Below are positions 1 to 8,720 of a stretch of 64,000 nt of DNA, piece by piece. The translations under genes were made by a program, and so were the position numbers. The DNA is from Nitrospirota bacterium (GTDB taxonomy: Bacteria; Nitrospirota; Nitrospiria; Nitrospirales; Nitrospiraceae). How positions within the stretch are numbered: the first letter of the stretch is position 1; each line of letters opens with the position of its first letter. The DNA lies in assembly GCA_026387665.1 (NCBI GenBank), contig JAPLLG010000008.1, forward strand, positions 124,001 to 188,000, read 5' to 3'. The notes under the pieces are model-generated. The model saw nothing but the letters and a program-made list of their open reading frames with translations, was not told the DNA's origin and made no database searches.

Positions 1-1
1 C

Positions 2-352
2 CTCATGAGCGCGGATGGGTCGAATGTGCGCCGGTTGACGTTCGAGGGGGACTATAATGCAGCGCCGGTCTGGTCGCCGCGCGGCAACTGGATCGCCTAT
101 GTGTGCCGGATTCATAAAGAGTATAAGCTGTGCGTGATCTCGCCGGATGGGCAGAAGCGGATGCAGTTGACGACGGGGCTGGGCGTCGATGACTCGCCGT
201 CCTGGTCCCCGGATGGCCGCCATCTGGTGTTCAGTTCGACGGTCGAGGGAAAGAGCCACATCTATATGATCGATGCGGACGGCAAGAATCTCGAGCGGCT
301 GACCTTTGAAGGCACGCGCAATAGCGCGCCCTCCTGGTCTCCGGCATCCTGA
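2..352 (+). CDS. tolB: TolB, C-terminal part (5' end outside window)
   Basis: This is the last ~116 residues of a TolB-type periplasmic beta-propeller protein; the gene begins before the window. Three blades of the WD40-like/PD40 type are visible, each ending in a W-S-P-D/R-G-like turn (WSPRGNW, WSPDGRH, WSPAS) and each preceded by a DG-N/K-x-x-R-L-T-F/T stretch. TolB works in the periplasm with Pal and the TolQRA motor to keep the outer membrane attached during constriction. The pal gene 80 bp downstream supports the identification. The protein stops right after a WSP turn, which is normal for the family. Confidence 0.9.
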   Translation, partial: LMSADGSNVRRLTFEGDYNAAPVWSPRGNWIAYVCRIHKEYKLCVISPDGQKRMQLTTGLGVDDSPSWSPDGRHLVFSSTVEGKSHIYMIDADGKNLERLTFEGTRNSAPSWSPAS

Positions 353-431
353 GGCTGACCGTGCGATGGTGTGAGTCGAATGCACGAGGGTAACGGTTGA
401 GATGAGTAACTTACAAAGAGGAGAGCGATCC

Positions 432-1097
432 ATGAAAAAGACACTGTATATGTACGGTTTGGCGATGATGAGCCTGGCATTGATTGGTCTGGCTGGCTGC
501 GCGTCGAAGTCCGTTCAATCGGGCGGCGATTCGTCTGCTCAAGCTCCGGCGAAGACTGGAAGCGCAGAGAGCGGCGTCACGTCCGGCAGCTTCCCGAGCA
601 CCGGGGTTCAGCCGAGTGGCAGCGGGCTTCGGGGTCTCGACAAGAGCCCGTCGGAGGAGCGAGTGGGGAATGGCACGATGCTGGCGAAAGTCGATCCCTC
701 CGCCAGCGCCGCGCGGCAAATGGATGATCTCCGTGCCGAGCAGGCCGCCTCAGCCGCAGCCGGGTTGCGCGATGTGTTTTTCGCCTACGATAGTTGGGCG
801 ATTTCCGAGGAGGGACGCCAGGCCTTGACTCGCGATGCCGAGTGGATCAAGTCCAGCTCTAGCGCGCAGATCAAGATCGAGGGGCATTGTGACGAGCGCG
901 GAACCTCCGCCTATAACCTTGTCCTGGGAGAGAAGCGGGCGAAGGCTGTGCGGAACTATTTGGTCGAACTGGGTATTGGCGCCAATCGTCTGTCCGTGGT
1001 GTCCTATGGAAAAGAACAGCCGTCCTGCAGTGAACATGCGGAGCCCTGCTACCAGCAGAATCGGCGTGGCCATCTGGTGGTGAAGTCGGGAAAGTAG
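432..1097 (+). CDS. pal: Pal, peptidoglycan-associated lipoprotein
   Basis: A 221-residue lipoprotein. The chosen start at 432 follows an AGAGGAGAG ribosome site and gives a compact signal peptide (MKKTLYMYGLAMM...) with lipobox LAGC near residue 22; a longer reading from 402 would bury the signal. After a low-complexity Ser/Gly/Ala linker, the C-terminal half is an OmpA-like peptidoglycan-binding domain. It has the YDS...AL start, the GHCDERG motif and the NLxLGEKRAxAVxxYL helix typical of Pal. It should sit in the outer membrane and tether it to murein, partnering TolB directly upstream. An extra Cys pair near the C terminus (SCSEHAEPCY) is a small local peculiarity. Confidence 0.95.
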   Translation: MKKTLYMYGLAMMSLALIGLAGCASKSVQSGGDSSAQAPAKTGSAESGVTSGSFPSTGVQPSGSGLRGLDKSPSEERVGNGTMLAKVDPSASAARQMDDLRAEQAASAAAGLRDVFFAYDSWAISEEGRQALTRDAEWIKSSSSAQIKIEGHCDERGTSAYNLVLGEKRAKAVRNYLVELGIGANRLSVVSYGKEQPSCSEHAEPCYQQNRRGHLVVKSGK

Positions 1098-1130
1098 TCG
1101 GGGGCGAGTTGCCTGTGAGGAGTAGCTAGC

Positions 1131-2513
1131 GTGATGTGGATTGATGGCAAGATGAGCGGAGTCTGGATCTCGCTCTGCGCGGTGCTTACCGCCGGCTGTG
1201 TGGCGCAAGAGGCTGATCTCAAACGGACGGAGCGGGATCTTCAGCAGCGCATCAAGCAGTCCAGCGATGAGTCGGCTCAGACTCGCGCGCGGCAGGGCCA
1301 TGAGATCTCTGCGCTCCGGGAGCAGGAGCTGCCGCAATTGCGTGGCGATGTCGATCGGGCGTTGCATCAGGCGCAGGAGCTCCAAGGGAAGCAGGACGAT
1401 CTTAAGCAGCAAGCGAAGAAGCTCGAGCAGCTGGCGGCGAAAATAGAGGCGGAGAGCGCCACGCGTTACGCCTGGGCCCAGAAAAATTTCGAGACACAGG
1501 AACTGAAAAGTAAAGAAGACCGCGAGCGGTTCATGGCGGACGTGAACAGCCGTCTGGACGATGTGAACCGGCAGACCGAAACGTTGCGGAAAGAGCTGAT
1601 CGAGGTGGTGCAGAAGACCGGCGGCGCGTTGATGAAGAATGTGGATGCCCGCCTGGAGGAACAGCAAAAGGCGGCGGGAACCAGCCAGATCCGTTCCGAG
1701 CAGCTGGCCGAGCAGTTCGCGCAGTTCAGTCGGTCCTTGGCGGAGTTCCGGGATTCATTGACGGGGTTGAACGAACGGCTGAGCCAGGAAGAGCAGGCGG
1801 GCAAAGCATCGATGGCCCATCTCAACGAGATGAATAAGTCGGTGACCGGGTATTTGAGCGAAGTGAATAAGAGCCTGACCTCCGTGGCGCAGAAGTTTGC
1901 GGCCCGTTTCGACGAGCAGGACCAGCGTTTGGATGCGTTGTCCCGGGCGATCGATCAGGATGCGCATCTGCGTGGAAAGAAGCCGGGGGCGCACCAGCCG
2001 GCCACGAAGCCGTCCCATCAATCATCGGTGGAGCCCTTTTCTGAATCCCCGCGGGTCGAGCGGGAGGTTGCACCGACTGAAGCGGCTCCGGCATCCGGCG
2101 CGCCGGCCTCATCTCACGTCAGTCAGGGGGTGGCACACCAAGAGAAGCTAGAATATGAGCGATTGCTGACCCTGTTTCGCAGCGGGGATCTGGATGGAGC
2201 CAAGGAGGGGTTCGCCGCGTTTTTGCGAAACCATCCGAATTCCGATCTGTCTCCCAACGCGCGTTATTGGCTGGGCGAATCGTATTACGGAAAGAAAGAC
2301 TATCGGCAGGCGATCGATTCATATGACCGTGTTGAATTGGATTTCCCGAAGAGCGAGAAAGTGCCGGCGGCGCTGTTGAAGAAGGGCTATGCCTATTTGG
2401 CGATGAAGGATAAGAAGCGCGCCGCTTCCGCCTTTAAGCAGGTAGTGACCTCGTATCCACGAAGTTCCGAGGCCGGGAAAGCAGCCGATAAATTATCCCA
2501 GTTGAAGGAGTGA
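1131..2513 (+). CDS. Long coiled-coil lipoprotein with CpoB/YbgF-type TPR end
   Basis: A 460-residue protein starting at GTG 1131 or ATG 1134 after GAGGAG. It has a signal peptide with lipobox LTAGC, about 250 residues of predicted coiled coil (heptad-like runs of Q, E, K, L), a Pro/Ser/Ala linker, and about 120 C-terminal residues of YbgF-type tetratricopeptide repeats (ARYWLGESYYGKKDYRQAI, AALLKKGYAYLAMKDKKRA). CpoB/YbgF couples the Tol-Pal machine to cell-wall synthesis. This copy is much longer than the usual ~260 residues because of the expanded coiled coil. It lies between pal and a second, normal-length CpoB-like gene. Family membership rests on the TPR end and the neighbourhood; the coiled coil could serve a different partner. 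Confidence 0.82.
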   Translation: MMWIDGKMSGVWISLCAVLTAGCVAQEADLKRTERDLQQRIKQSSDESAQTRARQGHEISALREQELPQLRGDVDRALHQAQELQGKQDDLKQQAKKLEQLAAKIEAESATRYAWAQKNFETQELKSKEDRERFMADVNSRLDDVNRQTETLRKELIEVVQKTGGALMKNVDARLEEQQKAAGTSQIRSEQLAEQFAQFSRSLAEFRDSLTGLNERLSQEEQAGKASMAHLNEMNKSVTGYLSEVNKSLTSVAQKFAARFDEQDQRLDALSRAIDQDAHLRGKKPGAHQPATKPSHQSSVEPFSESPRVEREVAPTEAAPASGAPASSHVSQGVAHQEKLEYERLLTLFRSGDLDGAKEGFAAFLRNHPNSDLSPNARYWLGESYYGKKDYRQAIDSYDRVELDFPKSEKVPAALLKKGYAYLAMKDKKRAASAFKQVVTSYPRSSEAGKAADKLSQLKE

Positions 2514-2524
2514 CGAGAACGGTG

Positions 2525-3313
2525 ATGCACAAAACAACAGGCGCCACAGGGTTGGTCGTGCTTACGGCCGGGACCGTGCTGCTGCTCGCCGGATGCGCCA
2601 CGCATGCGGATTTCGTGGAGCTGCGTGACCAAACAGCGGCGGTGTCGAAGTTTCAAGAGCAAGATCAGAAGCGGCTGGATGCGCTGCAACGGCGCTTGGA
2701 GTCGCTGGAGCGGACGAAAGACAGCGACTCCGCGAAGCCGAAGCTCGATCCGAGATTTGATGAATTGTCTGCGCGGATTCAAAAAATAGAGGGCCGGTTG
2801 GCCAAACTCGATGAGGCGCCGGCCGTTCCCGCTGCGCCCAAGGGGGAGCCAGCCCCGGGAGAGCCAGCTCGTCCAGCCAAGCCTCAGAAGCCGGCGTCAT
2901 CCTCGGATACGTCGCCGATGATGCCTGGTGTGCCGTCGCTCACGCCGACGTCGGCGTTCAATCTGGCCTATAACGATTATCTCAACGGGAAATACGATCT
3001 CGCCGTGGCGGGATTTCAGCGGTTTGTGAAGGATTTTTCCGGCACGTCGCTCACGCCCAATGCCCATTACTGGCTGGGCGAGTCCTATTATCAGCAGAAA
3101 GACTATGCGCGCGCGATGCAGTCGTTCGAATATCTGTCGACGGAGTATCCGGGGAATGAAAAGGTACCGGCGGCGCTGTTTAAATTGAGCCTCGCGGCGG
3201 GAGAAACCGGAGACCTGGCCAAATCGAAGAAGTATCTCAAACGGGTCATCGACGAGTTCCCCCTGTCGGATGAGGCGAAGCTGGCCAAAAATAAGCTGGG
3301 CGAAATTCGATAG
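2525..3313 (+). CDS. cpoB: CpoB/YbgF-like Tol-Pal lipoprotein
   Basis: A 262-residue protein, the normal length for CpoB. ATG 2525 is chosen because the GAAGGAG at the end of the previous gene lies at workable spacing and the signal peptide then starts cleanly; GTG 2522 or 2510 are alternatives. The lipobox is LLAGC. A short coiled coil (about residues 30-90) and a Pro/Ala-rich linker lead into three TPR units (YNDYLNGKYDLAVAGFQRF, HYWLGESYYQQKDYARAMQ, ALFKLSLAAGETGDLAKSK). It is translationally close to the upstream paralogue and presumably acts in the same Tol-Pal complex. Family recognition is strong; the gene symbol is by context. Confidence 0.85.
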   Translation: MHKTTGATGLVVLTAGTVLLLAGCATHADFVELRDQTAAVSKFQEQDQKRLDALQRRLESLERTKDSDSAKPKLDPRFDELSARIQKIEGRLAKLDEAPAVPAAPKGEPAPGEPARPAKPQKPASSSDTSPMMPGVPSLTPTSAFNLAYNDYLNGKYDLAVAGFQRFVKDFSGTSLTPNAHYWLGESYYQQKDYARAMQSFEYLSTEYPGNEKVPAALFKLSLAAGETGDLAKSKKYLKRVIDEFPLSDEAKLAKNKLGEIR

Positions 3314-3379
3314 TCAGACGTCCCGCGAGATCGCTCGAGGCGGCGTTCTCCTTATAGTTATCCTCTGGAGTGTCGCGTC

Positions 3380-5212
3380 ATGCCCGCCGCCAGTTGCTCC
3401 GCTAAGATCCATGTCCTTCCTGACGATGTGGTCAGCCGTATCGCGGCCGGCGAGGTCGTCGAGCGTCCCGCTGCCGTCGTTAAAGAACTGCTGGAAAACA
3501 GTCTCGATGCCGGCGGCCTCCATATTACGGTCGATGTGAAAGATGGCGGCCTGACCCTCATTCGCGTGACGGATGATGGAGAGGGGATCAGCCGCACCGA
3601 TCTCCCCACGGCCTTTCAACGGCATGCCACCAGCAAGCTTCGATCCGACCGGGACCTGACCTCGGTGACGACGATGGGGTTTCGCGGCGAGGCCCTGCCG
3701 AGCATCGCCTCCGTGTCCCATGTGCTGGTGACGACCGCGACCAGGCAGGATCAGGTGGGCGCGCAGCTCACGCTGGTAGGGGGAGCCGGTGGCGCCATTG
3801 CGGACGCAGCTGCCGTGCCTGGCACCAAGATCGAAGTCTCCAATCTGTTTTTCAATCAGCCTGCCAGGAAGAAATTTCTCAAGACGACCACAACCGAGTT
3901 TTCCCACATCAGTCATGTGGTGCAGCTTGCAGGTCTCGCCTGGCCGTCGGTGCATTTCCGTCTAACCCATAACGGACAGGAGATTCTCAACTATCCGGCC
4001 GTGTCGTCTGACCGTGACCGCATTCTCCAAGTGTACCGTCCGGCTTTTCTCGATCGGACCGTAGAGGTGCAGGGCCGAGTCGCGGGCCTGTCGATCCGCG
4101 GGGTGATGGTCGATCCGGTCCATGCGCGCTCCTCGAAGACACCACAAGAACTGTTTGTGAACCGGCGTCCCGTTCGCAATGCGACGGTGTTTCACGCGGT
4201 CATGGAGGGGTATGGATCGTTTCTTCCCAAGGGGTCTCATCCGACCTTCGTGCTGTTTCTGGAAAGCGATCCGGACCGGCTCGATGTCAACGTCCATCCC
4301 ACGAAGAAAGAAGTCCGCTTTGCGGAGACGGAAGCGCTGCATCAGTTAGTGCGCCAATCCGTCCGTCATTCCCTCGGTGGGTCCGAGCGAACGTCCGTGC
4401 TGGGTCTCGCCTCGGCGGGACAGTCGCAGCCGGCGCCGGAGTTCGCTTCCACGACGGCGCCGCAGGCTGCGCCGTCGCGGGACTCTCATCCTGTAGGATC
4501 GATCTCAGGTTTCCGGCAGGACTCCCGGAGCAATGTGCCAGACGCGGCGTCTCTGTCCGGCATCGGAGAGGGGAGCCAGTTGGCCTTCGCCCAGGAGGCT
4601 GGCGCGGCTTATCAGTTGGCCGGGAAACCGGACATTGTGCCGCTCGGGCAAATCCTCCGGACCTATCTCGTGGTGCAGGTGGGCGAAGAGCTGCAAGTGA
4701 TCGATCAACATACGGCGCACGAGCGGGTTCTCTTCCAGCGGCTTTGGCGAGGGTGGCAAAGCCGGGCGATCCCGTCGCAGCCGCTTTTGATTCCTGAGCC
4801 GATCGAGCTATCAGTCGCGCAGAGTGCATTGTTGCTCAAACGCCTCGATGATCTGGAAAAGCTCGGTCTCCTGATCGAACCGTTTGGCGCGACGGCTGTT
4901 GCCGTTCGCGGTGTGCCGGTCGGGCTCGGCAAGGTAGATGTGGCAGGCTTGGTGCAGGATCTGCTCGACGATTTGACGGAGTGGGACAGCGTGTCATCGT
5001 TGGAAATGAAGGTTCAGCCTGTTCTGGCGTCGCTGGCCTGCCATGGAGCGGTGCGCGCCGGGCGGGCCTTGGCGCTGCCGGAGATTCAGCAGCTGACGCA
5101 GGATTGGGTCGAAGAAGGGTTGATCATGACCTGCCCGCATGGGCGCCGCACCGCGTTTCGTCTTTCCACGGATGAACTCGCCAAGTTATTCGGCCGGGTC
5201 GGATGGACATGA
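3380..5212 (+). CDS. mutL: DNA mismatch repair protein MutL
   Basis: A 610-residue MutL. The N-terminal GHKL ATPase is complete: AAGEVVERPAAVVKELLENS with the catalytic Glu and Asn, the DDGEGI and GFRGEAL motifs, and an intact transducer domain (VNVHPTKKEVRF). A Pro/Ala/Ser linker leads to the dimerisation domain with IDQHTAHERVLFQ, CHGAVRAG and CPHGRR. These C-terminal motifs resemble the endonuclease form, but the last acidic residue expected in the DQHAxxExxxxE signature is Gln here. The gene overlaps miaA by 10 bp, so the two are translationally coupled. Confidence 0.95.
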   Translation: MPAASCSAKIHVLPDDVVSRIAAGEVVERPAAVVKELLENSLDAGGLHITVDVKDGGLTLIRVTDDGEGISRTDLPTAFQRHATSKLRSDRDLTSVTTMGFRGEALPSIASVSHVLVTTATRQDQVGAQLTLVGGAGGAIADAAAVPGTKIEVSNLFFNQPARKKFLKTTTTEFSHISHVVQLAGLAWPSVHFRLTHNGQEILNYPAVSSDRDRILQVYRPAFLDRTVEVQGRVAGLSIRGVMVDPVHARSSKTPQELFVNRRPVRNATVFHAVMEGYGSFLPKGSHPTFVLFLESDPDRLDVNVHPTKKEVRFAETEALHQLVRQSVRHSLGGSERTSVLGLASAGQSQPAPEFASTTAPQAAPSRDSHPVGSISGFRQDSRSNVPDAASLSGIGEGSQLAFAQEAGAAYQLAGKPDIVPLGQILRTYLVVQVGEELQVIDQHTAHERVLFQRLWRGWQSRAIPSQPLLIPEPIELSVAQSALLLKRLDDLEKLGLLIEPFGATAVAVRGVPVGLGKVDVAGLVQDLLDDLTEWDSVSSLEMKVQPVLASLACHGAVRAGRALALPEIQQLTQDWVEEGLIMTCPHGRRTAFRLSTDELAKLFGRVGWT

Positions 5213-6213
5213 TGGCCAATCCAGCGAAGGCGGCCCGCCGTCTCTCCCAGGCACAGGTTCGCTGCAAGCCTGTCGTGGTCGTGGTCGGACCGACCGCTGT
5301 GGGCAAGAGCCGTGTCGCGGTCGAGGTGGCGAAAGCGTTCGAGACAGAGGTGCTCACGGCAGATTCCCGGCAGGTCTATCGTGGAATGGATATCGGGACA
5401 GATAAGCCGTCCATGGAAGAGCGCCAGGGGATCCCCCATCGGCTGATCGATCTTGCCAATCCTGATGAACTGTTTAATGCGGGCCTGTATCGCCGTCAGG
5501 CGGTCGAGGAGATCGAGCGTCTCTATCGAGATAGCCGCCTCCCTTTGGTCGTGGGCGGCACAGGGCTCTATGTGCGAACGCTTCTCAATGGGCTGTGTGA
5601 CGCGCCGGCTGCCGATCCGGCGATGCGGGAAGCCTTGCGGCAGGAGATGAAGGAGCTGGGGCATGATGCGCTCTATGCGCGGCTCGTGACGGTTGATCCT
5701 GTGGCTGCGGCACGGTTGCACCCGCGAGACGAATCGAAAGTGATCCGCGCGCTGGAGGTGCATCAGCTCTCCGGCCGCCGCATGTCAGAGTTTCAGGCCG
5801 AGCATGGGTTTGCCGAGCGGCCCTTTGCCGCGTTGATCATCGGCTTGAACCGGGACCGCGACGTGCTCTATCGGCGCATCGAGGAGCGGATCGATTGGCA
5901 GCTGGCTCACGGGTTGATCGACGAGACGAAGCAGCTCCTGGCTCAGGGCTATCAGCGCGACGGCGCGGCTATGAAGGGGTTGGGGTATCGGCAGGTGGCC
6001 GAGCATGTGGCTGGCGAGTACGATGCGGCTGAAATGGTCCGGCGGTTCAAACGGGATACGAGACATTTTTCTAAGAGACAAATGACCTGGTTTCGAAAGG
6101 AACCGGGGATTCAATGGTTGATGATTGACGAATCGGATTCGGTTCAGCGAACGGCGGAGCTGGTGATCGGGCAGGTGGATCAATTTCTCACGATACTTGG
6201 GGAGCAGGGATGA
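5203..6213 (+). CDS. miaA: tRNA dimethylallyltransferase MiaA
   Basis: A 336-residue enzyme that transfers a dimethylallyl group to N6 of A37 in tRNAs reading UNN codons. The P-loop GPTAVGKSRVA is near residue 32 and the LTADSRQVYRGMDIGTDKPS motif with the catalytic Asp follows. VVGGTGLYVRTLLNG and the zinc-finger-like tRNA-binding region (RYxKRQMTWFR type: RHFSKRQMTWFRKE) are also present. The start ATG 5203 lies inside the end of mutL. An alternative ATG at 5209 or 5212 would trim two or three residues. mutL-miaA linkage is common in bacteria. Confidence 0.95.
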   Translation: MDMMANPAKAARRLSQAQVRCKPVVVVVGPTAVGKSRVAVEVAKAFETEVLTADSRQVYRGMDIGTDKPSMEERQGIPHRLIDLANPDELFNAGLYRRQAVEEIERLYRDSRLPLVVGGTGLYVRTLLNGLCDAPAADPAMREALRQEMKELGHDALYARLVTVDPVAAARLHPRDESKVIRALEVHQLSGRRMSEFQAEHGFAERPFAALIIGLNRDRDVLYRRIEERIDWQLAHGLIDETKQLLAQGYQRDGAAMKGLGYRQVAEHVAGEYDAAEMVRRFKRDTRHFSKRQMTWFRKEPGIQWLMIDESDSVQRTAELVIGQVDQFLTILGEQG

Positions 6214-7109
6214 CACGACAGGGGAAGGCCGTGAAGGCAGACATCGGAATTATTGGCGGCAGCGGGCTCTACGATATCGAGGGGCTCAGGACGGTCAAGG
6301 AGATTGCGGTCAAGACTCCATTCGGCGCTCCTTCCGATAAGGTGGTGCTTGGCGAACTGGACGGGATTCGCATTGCCTTTCTCTCGCGGCATGGACGAGG
6401 CCATCGGCTCAACCCATCGGAAATCAATTATCGCGCGAATATCTATGCGCTCAAATCGCTGGGGGTGAGGCGGGTGATTTCTGTGAGCGCGGTCGGGAGT
6501 ATGAAGGAGTCGATCAAGCCGGGGGATGTGGTGCTGCCGGATCAGTTTATCGATCTGACCAAGAAGCGGGTCTCTACTTTTTTTGAGGGAGGGATCGTCG
6601 CGCATGTGGCGTTTGGCGATCCGGTCTGCGCGTCGCTCGGGACGGCCTTGTCGGCTGCGGCCAGGGCGGTCGGCGCCGCGGTGCATGAGGGCGGGGTCTA
6701 TCTCTGCATCGAGGGACCGCAGTTTTCGACCAAAGGGGAGTCGCGCTTGTATCGTCAGTGGGGCGCGAGCGTGATCGGGATGACGAATCTCCCGGAAGCC
6801 AAGCTTGCGCGCGAGGCGGAACTCTGTTACTCCACGGTGGCCTTGGTGACGGATTACGATTGCTGGCATGAGACGGAAGAGGCTGTGACCGTCGAGGGCA
6901 TTTTGACCACGCTTCGTCAGAATGTCACGCTGGCCAAACGATTATTGCGGACGGCGCTGCGCGCGGTGGCCGACGTGACATCATGCAGCTGCCAGCGCGC
7001 CTTGCAGGATGCCATTATTACGGCGCCTGATCGGATGCCGGCTCCGCTCAGACGGAAGCTGGCCCTCTTGATGGATCGGGTTGTGCCGGTGAAGAAAGGG
7101 AAACGGTAA
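6210..7109 (+). CDS. mtnP: S-methyl-5'-thioadenosine phosphorylase
   Basis: A 299-residue purine nucleoside phosphorylase of the MTAP type, cleaving methylthioadenosine to adenine and methylthioribose 1-phosphate for methionine and purine salvage. Visible motifs are IGIIGGSGLYDIEGL at the N terminus, LSRHGRGHRLNPSEINYRANI for phosphate/purine binding, SAVGSMKESIKPGDVVLPDQ, and EGPQFSTKGES followed by GMTNLPEAKLAREAELCY. It starts on an ATGA overlap with miaA. The Thr-Asp-Tyr-Asp stretch (LVTDYDCWH) matches the base-recognition Asp of the MTAP family. Confidence 0.93.
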   Translation: MTRQGKAVKADIGIIGGSGLYDIEGLRTVKEIAVKTPFGAPSDKVVLGELDGIRIAFLSRHGRGHRLNPSEINYRANIYALKSLGVRRVISVSAVGSMKESIKPGDVVLPDQFIDLTKKRVSTFFEGGIVAHVAFGDPVCASLGTALSAAARAVGAAVHEGGVYLCIEGPQFSTKGESRLYRQWGASVIGMTNLPEAKLAREAELCYSTVALVTDYDCWHETEEAVTVEGILTTLRQNVTLAKRLLRTALRAVADVTSCSCQRALQDAIITAPDRMPAPLRRKLALLMDRVVPVKKGKR

Positions 7110-7112
7110 GCC

Positions 7113-8027
7113 ATGGGAAAGTTACTCGTCGTCGGATCGGTCGCGCTGGATACGGTGAAGACGCCCTTCGGAGAAGTCAGCGAAGTGCTGGGAGGTTCTG
7201 CGACCTACTTTTCGACTGCAGCCAGCTACTTCACCACCGTCGATCTGATCGCAGTGGTGGGGGAGGATTTTCCTCCGCAACACCTGGCCTTTCTCAAGAG
7301 CCGCGGGATCGACGTGACGGGGCTGGAGCGAAAGCCCGGGGCGACCTTTCGTTGGAAAGGGGAGTACACGCACCAGCTGAACGAAGCGCATACCCTCGAT
7401 ACGAAACTCAACGTGTTCGAAACCTTTCGGCCCAAGATCCCCGAGGCCTACCGGTCCCCGGATCTCTTGTTCCTGGGCAATATCGACCCGGAACTCCAGT
7501 TGGATGTTTTGCAGAAGCTTCCGCGTCCTCCCCTGGTCGCGTGCGATACAATGAACTTTTGGATCAATGGCAAGCGGGACGCCTTGTGGCGAGTGTTGGA
7601 GAAGGTCGATATCCTGATCGTGAACGACGGGGAGGCCCGTGCGCTCGGCGAAGATACAAATCTCGTGAAGGTCGCACAGAAAATACTCGCGCGCGGACCC
7701 AAGCACCTCATCATCAAGCGCGGGGAGTATGGGGTGCTGATGTTCAATGAGAAGCAGATGTTCGGAGCTCCGGCCTTTCCGCTTGAAGATGTGCGCGATC
7801 CCACCGGTGCGGGGGACACCTTCGCCGGCGGCTTTCTTGGCTACTTGACGGCCACGGGGAACCGTTCCCCTGAGGCGTTCAAACAGGCCATTATTTTCGG
7901 GAGCGTGATGGCCTCGTTTACCGTGGAAGCCTTTAGCCTTGACCGTTTGCGAATCCTAGATTACAAAGAAGTGCAAGAGCGGTTTCGAGCCTTTAAACAG
8001 TTGACCCATTTCGAGGATATTTCGTGA
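7113..8027 (+). CDS. PfkB-family sugar/nucleoside kinase
   Basis: A 304-residue ribokinase-fold kinase. The N terminus carries the Gly-rich PfkB signature 1 region (EVLGGSATYFSTAASYF) and the C terminus has signature 2 with the catalytic Asp, DPTGAGDTFAGGFLGYL. NDGEARALGED and IIKRGEYGVLMF are typical adenosine-kinase/ribokinase strands. The gene begins 3 bp after mtnP, so the substrate may be a nucleoside or pentose from methylthioadenosine or adenosine salvage; that is inference, and the sequence alone does not fix the sugar. It ends in a TGATG overlap with the next gene. Confidence 0.87.
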   Translation: MGKLLVVGSVALDTVKTPFGEVSEVLGGSATYFSTAASYFTTVDLIAVVGEDFPPQHLAFLKSRGIDVTGLERKPGATFRWKGEYTHQLNEAHTLDTKLNVFETFRPKIPEAYRSPDLLFLGNIDPELQLDVLQKLPRPPLVACDTMNFWINGKRDALWRVLEKVDILIVNDGEARALGEDTNLVKVAQKILARGPKHLIIKRGEYGVLMFNEKQMFGAPAFPLEDVRDPTGAGDTFAGGFLGYLTATGNRSPEAFKQAIIFGSVMASFTVEAFSLDRLRILDYKEVQERFRAFKQLTHFEDIS

Positions 8028-8710
8028 TGCAAGCTGCCTCAGCCGATCCGGTTATTCGACTGCGGTGGTATTCGTTGTTGGCGGTGGCTCTGGTGGTCGG
8101 AGGTCTGTCCGGTTGTGCCTCGGAGGAGTCGATCCAGAAAGCAAAAGGCTATTATCAGGAGGGCGTCGCGAGCCTGGATTACGATCAGCAGAAGTCCTTC
8201 GTGTCGTTTCAGAAGGCCGCGAAACTCGATCCTGACAATAAGGAAGCCCGCTATGGGCTCGGTCATATTCTGACGCTCCAGGGTAAATTGCCCCAAGCGG
8301 AGGAAGAGTTCCGGGCTGCGATTGCGATCGATGGAACGTACTCGGAAGCGCACACGTATTTAGGCCAGGTTTTGGAGAAGCAGGGGCGGTGGCGGGAGGC
8401 GATCGCGTCGTTCCGTCAGGCGCTGGCCAATCCCTTGTATGTGACGCCGGACCTGGCCCGTTTCCATCTCGGCCGGTCGCTGGCGCATGAGGGGGACGAT
8501 AAGGGAGCGATGGAGGCGTTCGAGGACGCCCTGGTGGTCAATCCGCCAAACGTTCCTCCGGCTTTGTTACACTTGGAGTTGGGGCGGACGTATCACAAGC
8601 TGGGGTTCGAGCAACGTGCGAGAGAAACGCTGACCAAGGTGATGACGCTTGATAAGGGCGGCGAGTATGCCGCTGCTGCAAAAGAACTGCTGACACGGCT
8701 GAAGCCGTAG
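8027..8710 (+). CDS. TPR-repeat lipoprotein
   Basis: A 227-residue lipoprotein starting on a TGATG overlap (ATG 8027; GTG 8024 is possible) after GAGGA. The signal peptide ends in lipobox LSGC. The rest is about five tetratricopeptide repeats (SFVSFQKAAKLDPDNKEARYG, EEFRAAIAIDGTYSEAHTYLG, FEDALVVNPPNVPPALLHLELG). It resembles PilF/PilW-type outer-membrane TPR lipoproteins. It lies directly before a RodZ-like gene, as pilF often does (pilF-rodZ), but no ispG follows, so I do not assign the pilot-protein role. Confidence 0.8.
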   Translation: MQAASADPVIRLRWYSLLAVALVVGGLSGCASEESIQKAKGYYQEGVASLDYDQQKSFVSFQKAAKLDPDNKEARYGLGHILTLQGKLPQAEEEFRAAIAIDGTYSEAHTYLGQVLEKQGRWREAIASFRQALANPLYVTPDLARFHLGRSLAHEGDDKGAMEAFEDALVVNPPNVPPALLHLELGRTYHKLGFEQRARETLTKVMTLDKGGEYAAAAKELLTRLKP

Positions 8711-8720
8711 AGAGACATCT

